The notes: generated by a model from the letters alone, not told the origin. Counted from the first letter of the stretch, positions 1-8,725 are shown. The stretch: DNA of 64,000 bases from Propionispira arboris (GCF_900109225.1 NZ_FNZK01000004.1:1-64000); one strand, 5' to 3'. A program made the numbers and translations.

Positions 1-25
1 GGTTCTTTGTCAAGTGTTGGGGTAA
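1..25 (+). repeat. Left terminal inverted repeat of the IS
   Basis: This end begins GGTTCT and contains GTTGGGGTAA. It matches the reverse complement of 1366-1390 at 20 of 25 positions. Confidence 0.85.
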
Positions 26-77
26 AAACATAAAGTGAATTTTTAGCGAGGGGATTTCTCCTCGCTATTTTCTATTT

Positions 78-1250
78 TTATGCAGCCATATAAAGTATCC
101 GATTTCTCATTCGTTTAAATTTTTGTATGCCATAACAAGTCCGTTTGAGTACCTTTGTTCGATTGTTACATCCTTCTATATATCCATTGCTATAACCCGT
201 TGAAATTGCTGCAATAATTTCATTTTTCCATTCGATCACTGTCTTCATTAATTTGTTGAATTGTTTTATATCATATCTCATAACGTTTTCTTGCCACTGT
301 TTAAATCGTTTTACATATTCTACACTATCCGTGCTGTCCATTACTTCATAAAATAATTCTTTTAAACGATAGGCCTGACTTAATTTTTCAGATACAGCCA
401 GCATATTGGCCAATTGTTCTTTATCTTCATCTCGTTTTAAATTTTTATGCCTCTTCAATAAGAGGAACCGGCTCTTTTTAAAATATTTCCGACGGTAGTC
501 CGAAAACTCTTTTTGGACTTCTTTGCGAACACTTTCTAATGCCCAATTCGCAAGCCTGCATGTATGGAATTTATCAGCAATAATCTTAGCATTCGGGAAA
601 CTACTTTTAATTACAGAGCGAAATAAACTGCTTAAATCCATAACTACATATTTTACATGGGCTCGCTGCTCTATGGGAAAAGACGCAAAATATTTGCACA
701 GGTCATCCGTTTTTCTGTTTTCTAATATGTCTAAGGGTCTTTTATCCTTCGGATTTACAAGCAAGCATTGAAATTCCTCTCCATCTGCGTTTCCTTTGAA
801 TTCATCAATAGACAATACTTCTGGCAGCTGTGGTTTTGGATAGTCGACATGATCGAAAAGACGTAATGCTGTCGTAACAGAAACGTTGGTGTCTTTAGCA
901 ATCGCAGAAGCAGACTTTACTTGTGCAAATTGAGAAATAATAAATTGTTTTAGCAACGTCGTCATTCGTTGATATTTCAAAAGAAAAGGATTGTCTTCAA
1001 AAAAACGTTTTGAGCAATGCGGACAGACATAGCGTCGTTTGCGCAGGAATAAATCATAAGTTTTATGTAATAAAGGAAGATGTTTTATTTTTTGAAGGCG
1101 ATAATCATGAACTTTTTGCGTCTGCTGCCCACAGGATGGGCATATATGGAGTTTACGTGGCAATTGAACCGTCAGTGAATTTTCTGTAACATTTATAATA
1201 GAAAGGTCTTCCAAGTCTAAGAAAAGTGTAGTAAACTGAATATTGAGCAT
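78..1250 (-). CDS. ISL3 family transposase
   Basis: This 390-residue protein is full length for ISL3 transposases, which move the element by DDE-type chemistry. The N-terminal third has a zinc-ribbon with CPSCG (about residues 37-41) and a second pair CPHC (about 76-79). An HTH-like segment (about 95-130) follows, then the DDE catalytic core: the block LSIDEFKG (about 145-152) carries the first Asp, VVMDLSSLFR the second, and the C-terminal SNGYIEGCNNRTKVLKR block supplies the Glu. No frameshift or stop interrupts it. It is the only gene within the inverted repeats. The family assignment is from recognised motifs. Confidence 0.9.
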   Translation of the reverse strand: MLNIQFTTLFLDLEDLSIINVTENSLTVQLPRKLHICPSCGQQTQKVHDYRLQKIKHLPLLHKTYDLFLRKRRYVCPHCSKRFFEDNPFLLKYQRMTTLLKQFIISQFAQVKSASAIAKDTNVSVTTALRLFDHVDYPKPQLPEVLSIDEFKGNADGEEFQCLLVNPKDKRPLDILENRKTDDLCKYFASFPIEQRAHVKYVVMDLSSLFRSVIKSSFPNAKIIADKFHTCRLANWALESVRKEVQKEFSDYRRKYFKKSRFLLLKRHKNLKRDEDKEQLANMLAVSEKLSQAYRLKELFYEVMDSTDSVEYVKRFKQWQENVMRYDIKQFNKLMKTVIEWKNEIIAAISTGYSNGYIEGCNNRTKVLKRTCYGIQKFKRMRNRILYMAA

Positions 1251-1365
1251 AAGTGATAACCCCTTTCGGTTAGTGTTGTGGTAACTTTAATTGTAAATGA
1301 GTTATTCACTTTATGCTCTATTTTTATGCAAAAAAATATGTTGGAATAAGCAATTTGTTTTTTGC

Positions 1366-1390
1366 TTACCCCAACATTTATTATAGAACC
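1366..1390 (-). repeat. Right terminal inverted repeat of the IS
   Basis: The reverse complement begins GGTTCT and ends GTTGGGGTAA, pairing with 1-25. The IS ends at 1390, followed by a T-rich flank. Confidence 0.85.
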
Positions 1391-1431
1391 ATTTTTTTGA
1401 AAACATGAGACAATAATAGATGGATTGAAAG

Positions 1432-1460
1432 TTGAATGTTTGAGTGTTACTATATATAAT
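1432..1460 (+). promoter_or_regulatory. Sigma-A-like promoter for the HAD genes
   Basis: A TTGAAT -35 (1432-1437) is followed, after 17 nt, by a perfect TATAAT -10 (1455-1460). It lies 70 nt upstream of the first HAD start and just outside the IS right end, so the IS does not disrupt it. Confidence 0.55.
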
Positions 1461-1531
1461 ACAACTTACGTGTCGCATAGAATGATTGGCAGGCAGATTT
1501 CAACTTGTATCATGAAAATTGGGGGTTCACT

Positions 1532-2332
1532 ATGGCAATAAAGTTATTTGTAACAGATTTGGATGGAACACTTTTAAATCGGGAAAATGAAATATCAGCA
1601 GAGAATAAGCTGGCAATTCAGGATGCTGTGGCACAGGGGACAACGGTAACCATTGCTACAGGACGCATGTATGTTTCTGCTTTGCCTTATGCAAAGCAGC
1701 TTGATGTTGATGTGCCGATTATTACATATAATGGAGCACTTATCAAATCCGTTTCGGGAGAAGTGCTTTTTGAATCATATCTCGATCCGCAAACTGTGAA
1801 GGATGTTTTAGATTATTGTTTGGAACAAAACTGGTATATTCAAATTTGTCAGGATGACCGTCTGTATTTTGCTGAACGCAATGATATTGCTCGGGGTTAT
1901 GAAGCGATGGCGGGGCTTGAGGGGGAAGCTGTGGGAACAGCCGGTCTATATGAAAAGACGCAACTGGTGCCTAAAATGCTTGTAATCACGAGCGGCAGTA
2001 CAGAATCGGATGCAGGTGTTGCAAAACTTCAAGCCCGCTTTGGTGATCGGATTTTTGCGGTAAAATCAAATCCGACCTATATTGAGATCATCAATCCAGG
2101 CGTAAATAAAGCAACATCTTTACAGATTTTACTGGAAAAAATGAATTTACAAAAAGTTGAAGTCATGGCAATCGGTGATTCGAATAATGATTTGCCAATG
2201 CTCAAAGAAGCTGGTTTTAGTGTGGCTATGGGCAATGCCAGCGATTATGTGAAATCGGTCTGTGACTATGTTACGGAAGATAATATGCATAGTGGTGTGG
2301 CTGCGGCCATCCATAAATATGTATTGGAATAA
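1532..2332 (+). CDS. Cof-type HAD-superfamily phosphatase
   Basis: This 266-residue HAD hydrolase probably dephosphorylates small phosphometabolites such as sugar phosphates or nucleotides in the cytoplasm. Motif I is TDLDGTLL near the N-terminus, with the nucleophile Asp. The block ATGRM matches HAD motif II, and the C-terminal IGDSNNDLPML supplies the acidic motif IV typical of Cof/IIB proteins. The ATG at 1532 was chosen over an upstream in-frame ATG at 1505 because GGGGG sits 7-8 nt before it and the HAD motif then starts at the expected place. It is followed after 22 nt by a paralogue, and the two are probably co-transcribed. The exact substrate cannot be read from sequence. Confidence 0.85.
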   Translation: MAIKLFVTDLDGTLLNRENEISAENKLAIQDAVAQGTTVTIATGRMYVSALPYAKQLDVDVPIITYNGALIKSVSGEVLFESYLDPQTVKDVLDYCLEQNWYIQICQDDRLYFAERNDIARGYEAMAGLEGEAVGTAGLYEKTQLVPKMLVITSGSTESDAGVAKLQARFGDRIFAVKSNPTYIEIINPGVNKATSLQILLEKMNLQKVEVMAIGDSNNDLPMLKEAGFSVAMGNASDYVKSVCDYVTEDNMHSGVAAAIHKYVLE

Positions 2333-2354
2333 TTCGATAGAATCAGGTGAAAAA

Positions 2355-3167
2355 ATGTCAATTAAATTAATTGCGATGGATTTAGACGGGACTTTATTAA
2401 ATTCACAGAAAATAATTACGCCGCGTACGTTTGCAGCATTGCAGGCAGCAAAGGAACGAGGCATCTATATTACGATTGCGACAGGCCGAATGTATATGGC
2501 AGCAGCCTATTTCGCTAAAATGATCGGTGCACAGGTGCCCGTCATTTGCTGCAATGGTGGTTTGGTTCGGGGGGACGCTGCGCAGCCGCCAATTTTTGTC
2601 AAATGTTATAAAGAATCGGTGGCACGTGAAGTTCTTGCTGAATGTTATAAAAATGACTGGTATGCACAATGGTATATTGATACCCAGATTTATGCGAAAG
2701 ATTTTCGTCCGGATATGTTTGGTTCGTATCGCACGGTAAAAGGGTTTAATCTCAATGCCGTTGGTGATGATTTTTTATCTTATACGAAAGATGTTATTCA
2801 GATTGTTATCCGTGATAAAGATGGTGGTGTAGCTGCAATTACGGAAAAGATCCGTGCTCAGTTTTCCGGTTTGCTGGACCCTCAGCAAAATACGGATATA
2901 AGTGTTGATCTGACGCCCCCGGGTATTAACAAAGCAGTGGGGCTTAAAGCACTGCTGGATCATTTGAATTTAAGATCGGATGAAGTGATGGCCTGTGGTG
3001 ATGGTGATAACGATCTGGCGATGCTGGAATATGCAGGGTTTAGCGTGGCTACGGGTAATGCTCTTGAGCAGGCAAAACAAGCCGCCGATGTGGTTACCGA
3101 TACCTGTGATCAAGATGGAATTGGCAAGGCGATTGAACGCTATGTACTGAAAAACCGAAGCTTTTGA
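2355..3167 (+). CDS. Cof-type HAD-superfamily phosphatase (second copy)
   Basis: This 270-residue paralogue of the preceding gene has the same order of motifs: MDLDGTLL at the N-terminus, ATGRM in the middle and CGDGDNDLAML near the C-terminus. It is a predicted Mg-dependent cytoplasmic phosphatase of unknown substrate. The ATG at 2355 is preceded by AGGTG at a suitable distance; the open frame extends upstream into the previous gene but has no family-like residues there. The tandem arrangement suggests a duplication with divergence, since the cap domains differ clearly between the two copies. Confidence 0.85.
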   Translation: MSIKLIAMDLDGTLLNSQKIITPRTFAALQAAKERGIYITIATGRMYMAAAYFAKMIGAQVPVICCNGGLVRGDAAQPPIFVKCYKESVAREVLAECYKNDWYAQWYIDTQIYAKDFRPDMFGSYRTVKGFNLNAVGDDFLSYTKDVIQIVIRDKDGGVAAITEKIRAQFSGLLDPQQNTDISVDLTPPGINKAVGLKALLDHLNLRSDEVMACGDGDNDLAMLEYAGFSVATGNALEQAKQAADVVTDTCDQDGIGKAIERYVLKNRSF

Positions 3168-3192
3168 TTTTTTCTCCTTTTTGACCTATAAT
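3164..3192 (+). promoter_or_regulatory. Promoter of the rapZ-yvcK-whiA operon
   Basis: TTGATT (3164-3169) and TATAAT (3187-3192) are separated by 17 nt and lie 40 nt upstream of rapZ. The -35 overlaps the stop region of the preceding HAD gene. Confidence 0.55.
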
Positions 3193-3232
3193 TGAATAGA
3201 CTTTATTTTGAAAACTATGGAGGTGGTAACCG

Positions 3233-4123
3233 ATGGATGATTTTCATTTAGTTATTATTACAGGCATGTCTGGTGCTGGTAAAACGCAAGTGTGCAGACA
3301 TATGGAAGATTTAGGATATTTCTGCGTGGATAATCTACCACCGATGTTTATCCCCAAGTTTGTTGAGCTTTGTGCCCATTCTGCTGGCCGGGTCAATAAA
3401 GTTGTATTAGTTGTCGATATGCGCAGCCGTGAATTTTTTGATGCGCTGATTCATGTTGTTGAACAAATGGATCAGGAAAATCAACCTTATGATATGGTTT
3501 TTATGGAAGCATCCGATGCAACAATTATTCGACGCTATAAAGAAACTCGCCGCCGTCATCCGATGGCGCCAAGCTCAAGAATTAGCGATGGAATTGCCAA
3601 AGAGCGAGAACGTTTGGCGCCGATTCGCAATCGAGCCACTCATATTATTGATACAACAGAACTGAAAAAATCGGAACTAAAAGATAAAGTTTTGCGTTTG
3701 TTTGGTAATTGCCAGGGCGAACAGATGAATATTACGGTTGTGTCGTTTGGGTTTAAATTTGGTATGCCGCTGGATGCAGATATGGTTTTTGATGTACGTT
3801 TTTTGCCAAATCCGTTTTATATTGATGCTTTGCGTCATAAAAGCGGCGCAGTACCAAGCGTTGCTGAATATATTGCCAAATGGCCGGTAACGCAGCAGTT
3901 TCTTGAGAAATTAGATGATATGGTTGATTTTCTGGTTCCCCAATACATCAAAGAGGGGAAAAGCCAGCTGGTTCTTGCCGTGGGCTGTACTGGCGGAATG
4001 CATCGCTCTGTATATATAGCGAAGCATCTGTTTGAGTTTTTAAAAGCACGTGGCTATGGAGCAAATATTGAGCATCGTGATTTAATGAAAAATGATGTTC
4101 ATGAACATCCGCGCCAGGAATGA
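3233..4123 (+). CDS. rapZ: RNase adapter / nucleotide-binding protein RapZ (YvcJ)
   Basis: This 296-residue protein has an N-terminal P-loop (GMSGAGKT, about residues 10-17) and the C-terminal RapZ domain with the conserved VGCTGGMHRSV (about 253-263) and a terminal HRD. In enterobacteria RapZ adapts RNase E to GlmZ and controls glucosamine-6-phosphate synthesis; the Firmicute YvcJ binds and hydrolyses nucleotides and its exact role is less clear. Length is normal for the family. The start is ATG 3233 with GGAGGTGG upstream. It is followed by yvcK and whiA, the order conserved in most Firmicutes, and has its own promoter at 3164-3192. Confidence 0.93.
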   Translation: MDDFHLVIITGMSGAGKTQVCRHMEDLGYFCVDNLPPMFIPKFVELCAHSAGRVNKVVLVVDMRSREFFDALIHVVEQMDQENQPYDMVFMEASDATIIRRYKETRRRHPMAPSSRISDGIAKERERLAPIRNRATHIIDTTELKKSELKDKVLRLFGNCQGEQMNITVVSFGFKFGMPLDADMVFDVRFLPNPFYIDALRHKSGAVPSVAEYIAKWPVTQQFLEKLDDMVDFLVPQYIKEGKSQLVLAVGCTGGMHRSVYIAKHLFEFLKARGYGANIEHRDLMKNDVHEHPRQE

Positions 4124-4151
4124 GATTATGAATTGAAGTCGAGGGAATGAT

Positions 4152-5495
4152 ATGCATTTATTGAAATGGCTGTATCCGGGCATGCGATTTAAACGATGGC
4201 TGTTTTTGTTTGCAGTCGGTGTTATGATGGTCAGCTTAGGTTTGGCAGTCGTATTTAACTACAAATACATTGATAATATTGAAGAACTGATTTTTCGAAC
4301 GGTATATATGTGGACTGGCACTTACTATTATATGGTAACGGCTGTGGTCGGCAGTGTCGTGATTCTAGTTGGAAGCATCATCATGCTTTTAGCAACGAGG
4401 ATGATTATTCGTTCGGTTATTACTGTTTTACTACCGGATAGTTCTGACAAACTGGTTGATTTGATTTATGAAAAACGCAAACTTAACCGGGGGCCGGCTG
4501 TGACTGTAATTGGCGGTGGTACAGGGCTTTCTGTTTTGTTGCGTGGAATTAAGGAAGCGACGAGTAATGTTACGGCGGTGGTTACTGTGGCAGATGATGG
4601 TGGTTCTTCGGGGCGTTTGCGGGAGGAACTGGGGATTATTCCGCCGGGAGATTTGCGTAACTGTTTAGTGGCACTTGCCGATACAGAACCGTTGATGGAA
4701 AAATTATTCCAGCATCGATTTGGCGGCACGAGTGAACTTGCCGGGCATAGCTTCGGCAATTTGTTCATCGCGGCGATGACGGAAGTCACGGGTGATGTAG
4801 AAACTGCTTTGAAAGAATCAAGCAAGGTATTGGCTGTAAAAGGACGAGTGCTTCCGGCCAGTACAGAGATTGTGCGCCTCAATGCAACGATGACGGATGG
4901 CAGTGTGGTGGAAGGTGAATCACAAATTCCGTTGGTTCATAAGAGAATCCATCGGGTTCATCTGTCACCAGAACATGTAAAGCCAGTGGCATCTTCGATT
5001 GAGGCAATCAAAAAAGCAGATGCAATTATTTTAGGACCGGGCAGTCTGTACACGAGCATTATGCCAAATCTACTGGTGGATGATGTTGCAAAAACACTGC
5101 GGGAGAGTAAAGCCGTTAAAATATATATTTGCAATGTAATGACACAGTCTGGTGAAACGGATGGGTACACGGCGTCTATGCATGCGAAAGCGATCTTAGA
5201 TCATGCTGGCCCGGGATCGATTGATTATGTCCTGGTGAACTCCGGTGTTATTTCGCCAGAATTGCAGGAATTTTATGCAAAACAAAATTCATTTCCAGTT
5301 CTTGTGGATGAAGATGAACTAAATGCACTGGGCGTTGGTTTTGTTAAAGCTGATATTATCAGCGAAACGAATGTAATACATCATGATCCAGTCAAATTAT
5401 CGCGAAATGTCATGAAAATGGTTTATGGTCTGAAAGCAAATCCTGAAAATATGAGGATGCTGGATTATTATATGACTGGCAATAAATTAAAATAA
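4152..5495 (+). CDS. yvcK: Gluconeogenesis factor YvcK/CofD family, membrane-anchored
   Basis: This 447-residue protein of the YvcK (MgfK/YbhK) family is related to CofD-like 2-phospho-lactate transferases. The family is needed for growth on gluconeogenic carbon sources, affects cell-wall precursor supply, and binds UDP-sugars in B. subtilis and Listeria. The catalytic-like core begins at VTVIGGGTGLS (about residue 117), with VADDGGSSGRLR and GDLRNCL following and GPGSLYTSI later. The roughly 110-residue N-terminal extension carries two hydrophobic helices (about 14-34 and 56-82), predicting membrane anchoring, which B. subtilis YvcK lacks. The gap to rapZ is 28 nt and whiA follows directly. 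Confidence 0.93.
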   Translation: MHLLKWLYPGMRFKRWLFLFAVGVMMVSLGLAVVFNYKYIDNIEELIFRTVYMWTGTYYYMVTAVVGSVVILVGSIIMLLATRMIIRSVITVLLPDSSDKLVDLIYEKRKLNRGPAVTVIGGGTGLSVLLRGIKEATSNVTAVVTVADDGGSSGRLREELGIIPPGDLRNCLVALADTEPLMEKLFQHRFGGTSELAGHSFGNLFIAAMTEVTGDVETALKESSKVLAVKGRVLPASTEIVRLNATMTDGSVVEGESQIPLVHKRIHRVHLSPEHVKPVASSIEAIKKADAIILGPGSLYTSIMPNLLVDDVAKTLRESKAVKIYICNVMTQSGETDGYTASMHAKAILDHAGPGSIDYVLVNSGVISPELQEFYAKQNSFPVLVDEDELNALGVGFVKADIISETNVIHHDPVKLSRNVMKMVYGLKANPENMRMLDYYMTGNKLK

Positions 5496-5510
5496 AGAGG
5501 ATTGAATGAA

Positions 5511-6452
5511 ATGCCATCCTTTGCAACAGAAGTAAAAAATGAAGTGGCTCGACTTGTGGATGAAAATAGCTGCTGTAAAATAGCTGAACTCGCAGCCCTC
5601 TTGCGAATGGGCGCTGTGATGACGATGGGGGGCAAACGAAGTTTAGGTATTAATTTTACAACGGAAAATGCAGCAGTTGCAAGACGGACCCTGACACTTT
5701 TGAAATCCAGTGGCGAGGTGCGGACGGAAGTAATGGTCAGTCGGGCCAGACGGTTGAAAAAACATAACAGCTATTGTGTCAGGGTCATTCCTTCGTTGAT
5801 TGTCAGTGACCTTTTGGCAAAGTTAGGTCTTATGCATGGGGCTACTCTAAACGTCGGCAGTGACAGCGCCATTTTGCGTAAACATTGCTGCCGTCATGCT
5901 TATTTGCGCGGGGCGTTTTTGGGTGGCGGATCGGTAAACAGACCGGAAGGCAGTTATCATTTGGAGCTTGTTACGGGAAGCGAAGTTTTTGCCCAGTTGC
6001 TGCTGTCGCTTTGCCGCAAATTTGATTTGCCTGTTGGACTGAGTGAACGTAAAAATGATTATATTGTTTATATTAAAGAAAGCGATGCCATTATGGATTT
6101 TTTAGCGATTATTGGGGCGGAAAATGCTTTAGTGGAGTTTGAAGTGGCTCGCAATCTAAAAGAGGTGCGTAACCAGGTAAATCGTTTAGTGAACTGCGAA
6201 ACAGCAAACCTGCAAAAAACGGCGAATGCATCGGTACGTCAGATGGAACATATTAAGTTAATAAAAGCAAAGCTGGGTTTTGATAGTTTGCCGGAGCCTT
6301 TGCAAGAGGTTGCTGTGGTTCGCCTTAGCCATCCGGATTCGAGTTTAAAAGAATTGGCGGAAGTACTTCATATTAGCAAATCAGGTATAAACCATCGACT
6401 TAGAAAATTGGAAAAAATTGCAGTAGAATTAACAGAAGGTGAAGCAGATTGA
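5511..6452 (+). CDS. whiA: DNA-binding protein WhiA
   Basis: This 313-residue WhiA combines an N-terminal degenerate LAGLIDADG homing-endonuclease-like fold (LRGAFLGGGSVNRPEGSYHLE near the middle) with a C-terminal helix-turn-helix (LKELAEVLHISKSGINHRLRKL). WhiA influences cell division and chromosome segregation in Bacillus and sporulation in Streptomyces. A TTG at 5502 is in frame, but AAGAGG (5495-5500) is only 1 nt from it and 10 nt from ATG 5511, so the ATG is preferred. The stop overlaps the TTG start of the deacetylase gene by 4 nt, indicating translational coupling. It forms the third gene of the rapZ-yvcK-whiA operon. Confidence 0.93.
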   Translation: MPSFATEVKNEVARLVDENSCCKIAELAALLRMGAVMTMGGKRSLGINFTTENAAVARRTLTLLKSSGEVRTEVMVSRARRLKKHNSYCVRVIPSLIVSDLLAKLGLMHGATLNVGSDSAILRKHCCRHAYLRGAFLGGGSVNRPEGSYHLELVTGSEVFAQLLLSLCRKFDLPVGLSERKNDYIVYIKESDAIMDFLAIIGAENALVEFEVARNLKEVRNQVNRLVNCETANLQKTANASVRQMEHIKLIKAKLGFDSLPEPLQEVAVVRLSHPDSSLKELAEVLHISKSGINHRLRKLEKIAVELTEGEAD

Positions 6453-7234
6453 ATCTAAGAAAAAAAATCTTGGCGCTGAGCGCCTTTTTTATTGTGTTGG
6501 CAGCATCTTTTTTTATTGATACGATGCTGTATCCACCAAAAGGTGTGCCTATTCTTGAATACCATATGGTCAATGATACAGAAGAGGATGCTTATACGGT
6601 GCCGTCGGAAGAGTTTGCTCAGCAGATTCACTATTTAAAAGAGCAGGGTTATACGACGATCTCACTGTTGGATTTTATAAAAGCGAAAAAAGGTAAAGAA
6701 ACATTACCGGACAAACCGATTATCTTGACATTTGATGATGGGTATGTTGACAATTATACGGATCTTTTGCCGCTGCTGGAAAAAGAAAATATGAAAGCTA
6801 CGGTTTTTATAATTACGAATATGATTGGGACAGATGGCTATTTAAATTGGACACAGCTGCGTGATATGCAAAATAAAAATATTGAAATTGGTTCACATAC
6901 AGCCAATCATCTGCCGGTGACAACACTGGACTCAAAACAGAAACACGATGAATTGAATCTTTCCAAATTACTCTTGGAATGGAATGGTATCAAGACAGTC
7001 TTTTTCTTTTCGTATCCGAATGGAGCTTACGATGATGAGACAGAGCAGATTTTAAAAGATGGTCAGTATTTAGGTGCTGTAACAGGGGATGCGGGGCTTA
7101 ATACGTTTGCGACGAATCCTTATTTATTACAGCGAGTCAATATACCGCGACCACGTTTAGGTTTGATAGAATTTAAAGTGCGTCTGCTGAAAGCAGAAAT
7201 TTTTACCAGGCTGGGAATTTCACAGCATGTTTGA
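6449..7234 (+). CDS. Polysaccharide deacetylase (NodB domain), membrane-anchored
   Basis: This 261-residue carbohydrate esterase family 4 protein starts with a TTG that overlaps the whiA stop (TTGA); AAGGTG lies just upstream. An N-terminal hydrophobic segment (about residues 7-25) is a signal peptide or membrane anchor. The NodB domain shows TFDDGYVDNY (the catalytic Asp and metal Asp), SHTANH with the two metal-ligand His residues, and SYPNGAYDDET. It should remove N-acetyl groups from peptidoglycan or another extracytoplasmic polysaccharide. It is likely translationally coupled to whiA, so it may take part in envelope maintenance alongside yvcK. Confidence 0.88.
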   Translation: MNLRKKILALSAFFIVLAASFFIDTMLYPPKGVPILEYHMVNDTEEDAYTVPSEEFAQQIHYLKEQGYTTISLLDFIKAKKGKETLPDKPIILTFDDGYVDNYTDLLPLLEKENMKATVFIITNMIGTDGYLNWTQLRDMQNKNIEIGSHTANHLPVTTLDSKQKHDELNLSKLLLEWNGIKTVFFFSYPNGAYDDETEQILKDGQYLGAVTGDAGLNTFATNPYLLQRVNIPRPRLGLIEFKVRLLKAEIFTRLGISQHV

Positions 7235-7260
7235 GGTTTATAGATACAAGGGGGATGACA

Positions 7261-8424
7261 ATGAAAGTAATTTCAAAAAAATTATTTATTTTTACAGCAG
7301 TGCTTGGTTTAGTGATGCGTTTGTCAAGTGCAGAAGCTGCACATCAGCCAATGGAAAAAGATAAAGAGGGCCTGGTGAAAATAGAACAATCACTGGTTTC
7401 AGCCGACGGCAAGGTTAAACAACCTTATTCCAAAGCACCAAAACCGGGTATCAATACGATGAAAATATGGCCGGTCGTCTCTGCTGATGTGGGGGGGACT
7501 CTGCTCTTTTCAGATAGTCCGGAAATGGTTGAACAGGATGGTATATTGTATACGGATACAGTTCAAGGGAAAAGCCGGATTTTATATTATCATTTAAACG
7601 CAACGAAATTAAACAAGAAAATTGCAGTTGTCCTGGAAAATATGTCATCAGATGAGACGGATGTTTCGGTTTCCCGTGGCGGCATGGGGACTCCTGGTGA
7701 TGATTATTTATCTGTCGGCAAACAGACACAAACCGAATATTTTAAGGCACCTAAATTGGATCGGATTCATATTTTTGCCAATGGAAAGCGTTTGTTGGAT
7801 TCAAAGATGAATCAGTTGATTGTCGAACCGGGACAATTGGTTTACGGTGTATTTGATTTTGAAACGAAGGTTCCGATTAAGGTATCGGTTGTCATGCTGC
7901 CAGCAGAAGATGATCCGGTGCAGTTTCTTAACCGTGCCCGTGTTTTGCCAGCTGATTCCCATCGTTTGCGCGGTACGTTTGTCGGGATGGATCGTATCGT
8001 AAAAAGCGAGCAAACCTATGACGGCAGTAAAGATGGTGCTGTTTATATTCCGCTAGCTGATGATAAAAATGATGAATATCGTACGGGAATTGATGCTACA
8101 GATGGCAGTATCGTGAAAAACTACGGGAATTATGGAATCCTTTACAAAATTCATATTCCGACGAAAGGTATGGGGAAAACCAAGTATTACCTGATGCCGC
8201 GCGGTGGTGTCTATGCCGGTGCGATGACTGTAGGGCGGGCAATGAACAGTTCAAAAGAAATGCTCTTGACCCCTGCAGATCGGACATTTTTTGGTGAGAA
8301 AATTGATGTCAATGAATTAGCCGAATTAGGAACTTACAATGATTTTGCTTCTACATGGTTTGAATTTTCACCGCCAGGAGCTTCGAATTTGCCGGTGAAC
8401 CTGGTTTTGATACCGGTTGACTAA
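7261..8424 (+). CDS. Exported protein of unknown function
   Basis: I do not recognise this 387-residue protein. It opens with a clear signal peptide: positively charged MKVISKK, a hydrophobic stretch, and a likely signal peptidase site after SSAEA (about residue 24). The mature part has no membrane segment, no Cys and a beta-rich look, with alternating hydrophobic segments and many Gly/Asp turns. ATG 7261 was chosen because AAGGGGG lies 6 nt upstream; an upstream TTG overlaps the previous gene. It is probably the last gene of the rapZ operon, next to an extracytoplasmic deacetylase, which suggests a cell-surface or wall-related job. Function is open. Confidence 0.7.
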   Translation: MKVISKKLFIFTAVLGLVMRLSSAEAAHQPMEKDKEGLVKIEQSLVSADGKVKQPYSKAPKPGINTMKIWPVVSADVGGTLLFSDSPEMVEQDGILYTDTVQGKSRILYYHLNATKLNKKIAVVLENMSSDETDVSVSRGGMGTPGDDYLSVGKQTQTEYFKAPKLDRIHIFANGKRLLDSKMNQLIVEPGQLVYGVFDFETKVPIKVSVVMLPAEDDPVQFLNRARVLPADSHRLRGTFVGMDRIVKSEQTYDGSKDGAVYIPLADDKNDEYRTGIDATDGSIVKNYGNYGILYKIHIPTKGMGKTKYYLMPRGGVYAGAMTVGRAMNSSKEMLLTPADRTFFGEKIDVNELAELGTYNDFASTWFEFSPPGASNLPVNLVLIPVD

Positions 8425-8433
8425 GGGGTATAC

Positions 8434-8462
8434 TTGATTAGTTAAAGAAAAAACGCTACAAT
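8434..8462 (+). promoter_or_regulatory. Promoter of the SCIFF locus
   Basis: TTGATT (8434-8439), a 17-nt spacer and TACAAT (8457-8462) precede the SCIFF gene by about 70 nt. Confidence 0.55.
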
Positions 8463-8533
8463 ATATATCAGTAATATGTTCAAAGGCTAAAACTTTGCAC
8501 AGGTTATAGAAAAGTAATAAGGAGGCTGAGCAC

Positions 8534-8674
8534 ATGGCTAAACGGATTACAACAGTGAATAAACCTTCACTTCAACGTACAGTTCATACAGGCGGCTGCG
8601 GCGAATGTCAGGCATCCTGCCAATCAGCTTGTAAAACGTCTTGTACAGTAGGAAATCAAGTTTGCGCAAAATAA
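8534..8674 (+). CDS. scfA: Six-cysteine ranthipeptide precursor SCIFF
   Basis: This 46-residue precursor matches the SCIFF (six cysteines in forty-five residues) family. Cys residues fall at 22, 25, 29, 33, 37 and 44, and the segment CGECQASCQSACKTSCTVGN is the family signature; the leader includes a conserved LQR at 13-15. The partner radical SAM enzyme links Cys sulfur to Thr residues by thioether bonds. The ATG at 8534 has GGAGG about 8 nt upstream, and the frame ends at TAA 8672-8674. A hairpin terminator separates it from the maturase gene, which should make the peptide transcript more abundant. SCIFF is nearly universal in Clostridia; its role is still debated, with quorum-sensing-like effects reported. 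Confidence 0.95.
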   Translation: MAKRITTVNKPSLQRTVHTGGCGECQASCQSACKTSCTVGNQVCAK

Positions 8675-8685
8675 GCAGCAAAGAA

Positions 8686-8725
8686 GGGCCTCTTGTTGTT
8701 TTCACGGCAAGGGGTCCGTTTTTTT
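8686..8725 (+). terminator. Hairpin terminator/attenuator between scfA and scfB
   Basis: A 13-bp stem (8686-8698 with 8705-8717, including G-T pairs) with a 6-nt loop is followed by a run of T. It probably lets part of the transcription read on into the maturase gene. Confidence 0.75.

Larger units (their letters stand above)
1..1390 (-). mobile_element. Complete ISL3-family insertion sequence
   Basis: The element is bounded by imperfect terminal inverted repeats (1-25 and 1366-1390, 20 of 25 positions matching, both starting GGTTCT and sharing GTTGGGGTAA). A second, internal inverted pair CATAAAGTGAAT lies at 29-40 and 1304-1315. A single intact transposase gene fills the interior on the - strand. 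The length of about 1.39 kb is usual for ISL3 elements. The left end coincides with the first base of the window, so the flanking target duplication (8 bp is typical of the family) cannot be checked; the right flank begins ATTTTTTT. The intact gene and termini suggest a recent, potentially active copy. Confidence 0.9.

Noticed and set aside
4466-4882. 138-residue reading frame opposite yvcK
   Set aside because: It lies entirely inside the well-supported yvcK gene, has no ribosome-binding site and a Ser/Thr/Pro-rich composition typical of antisense shadows.
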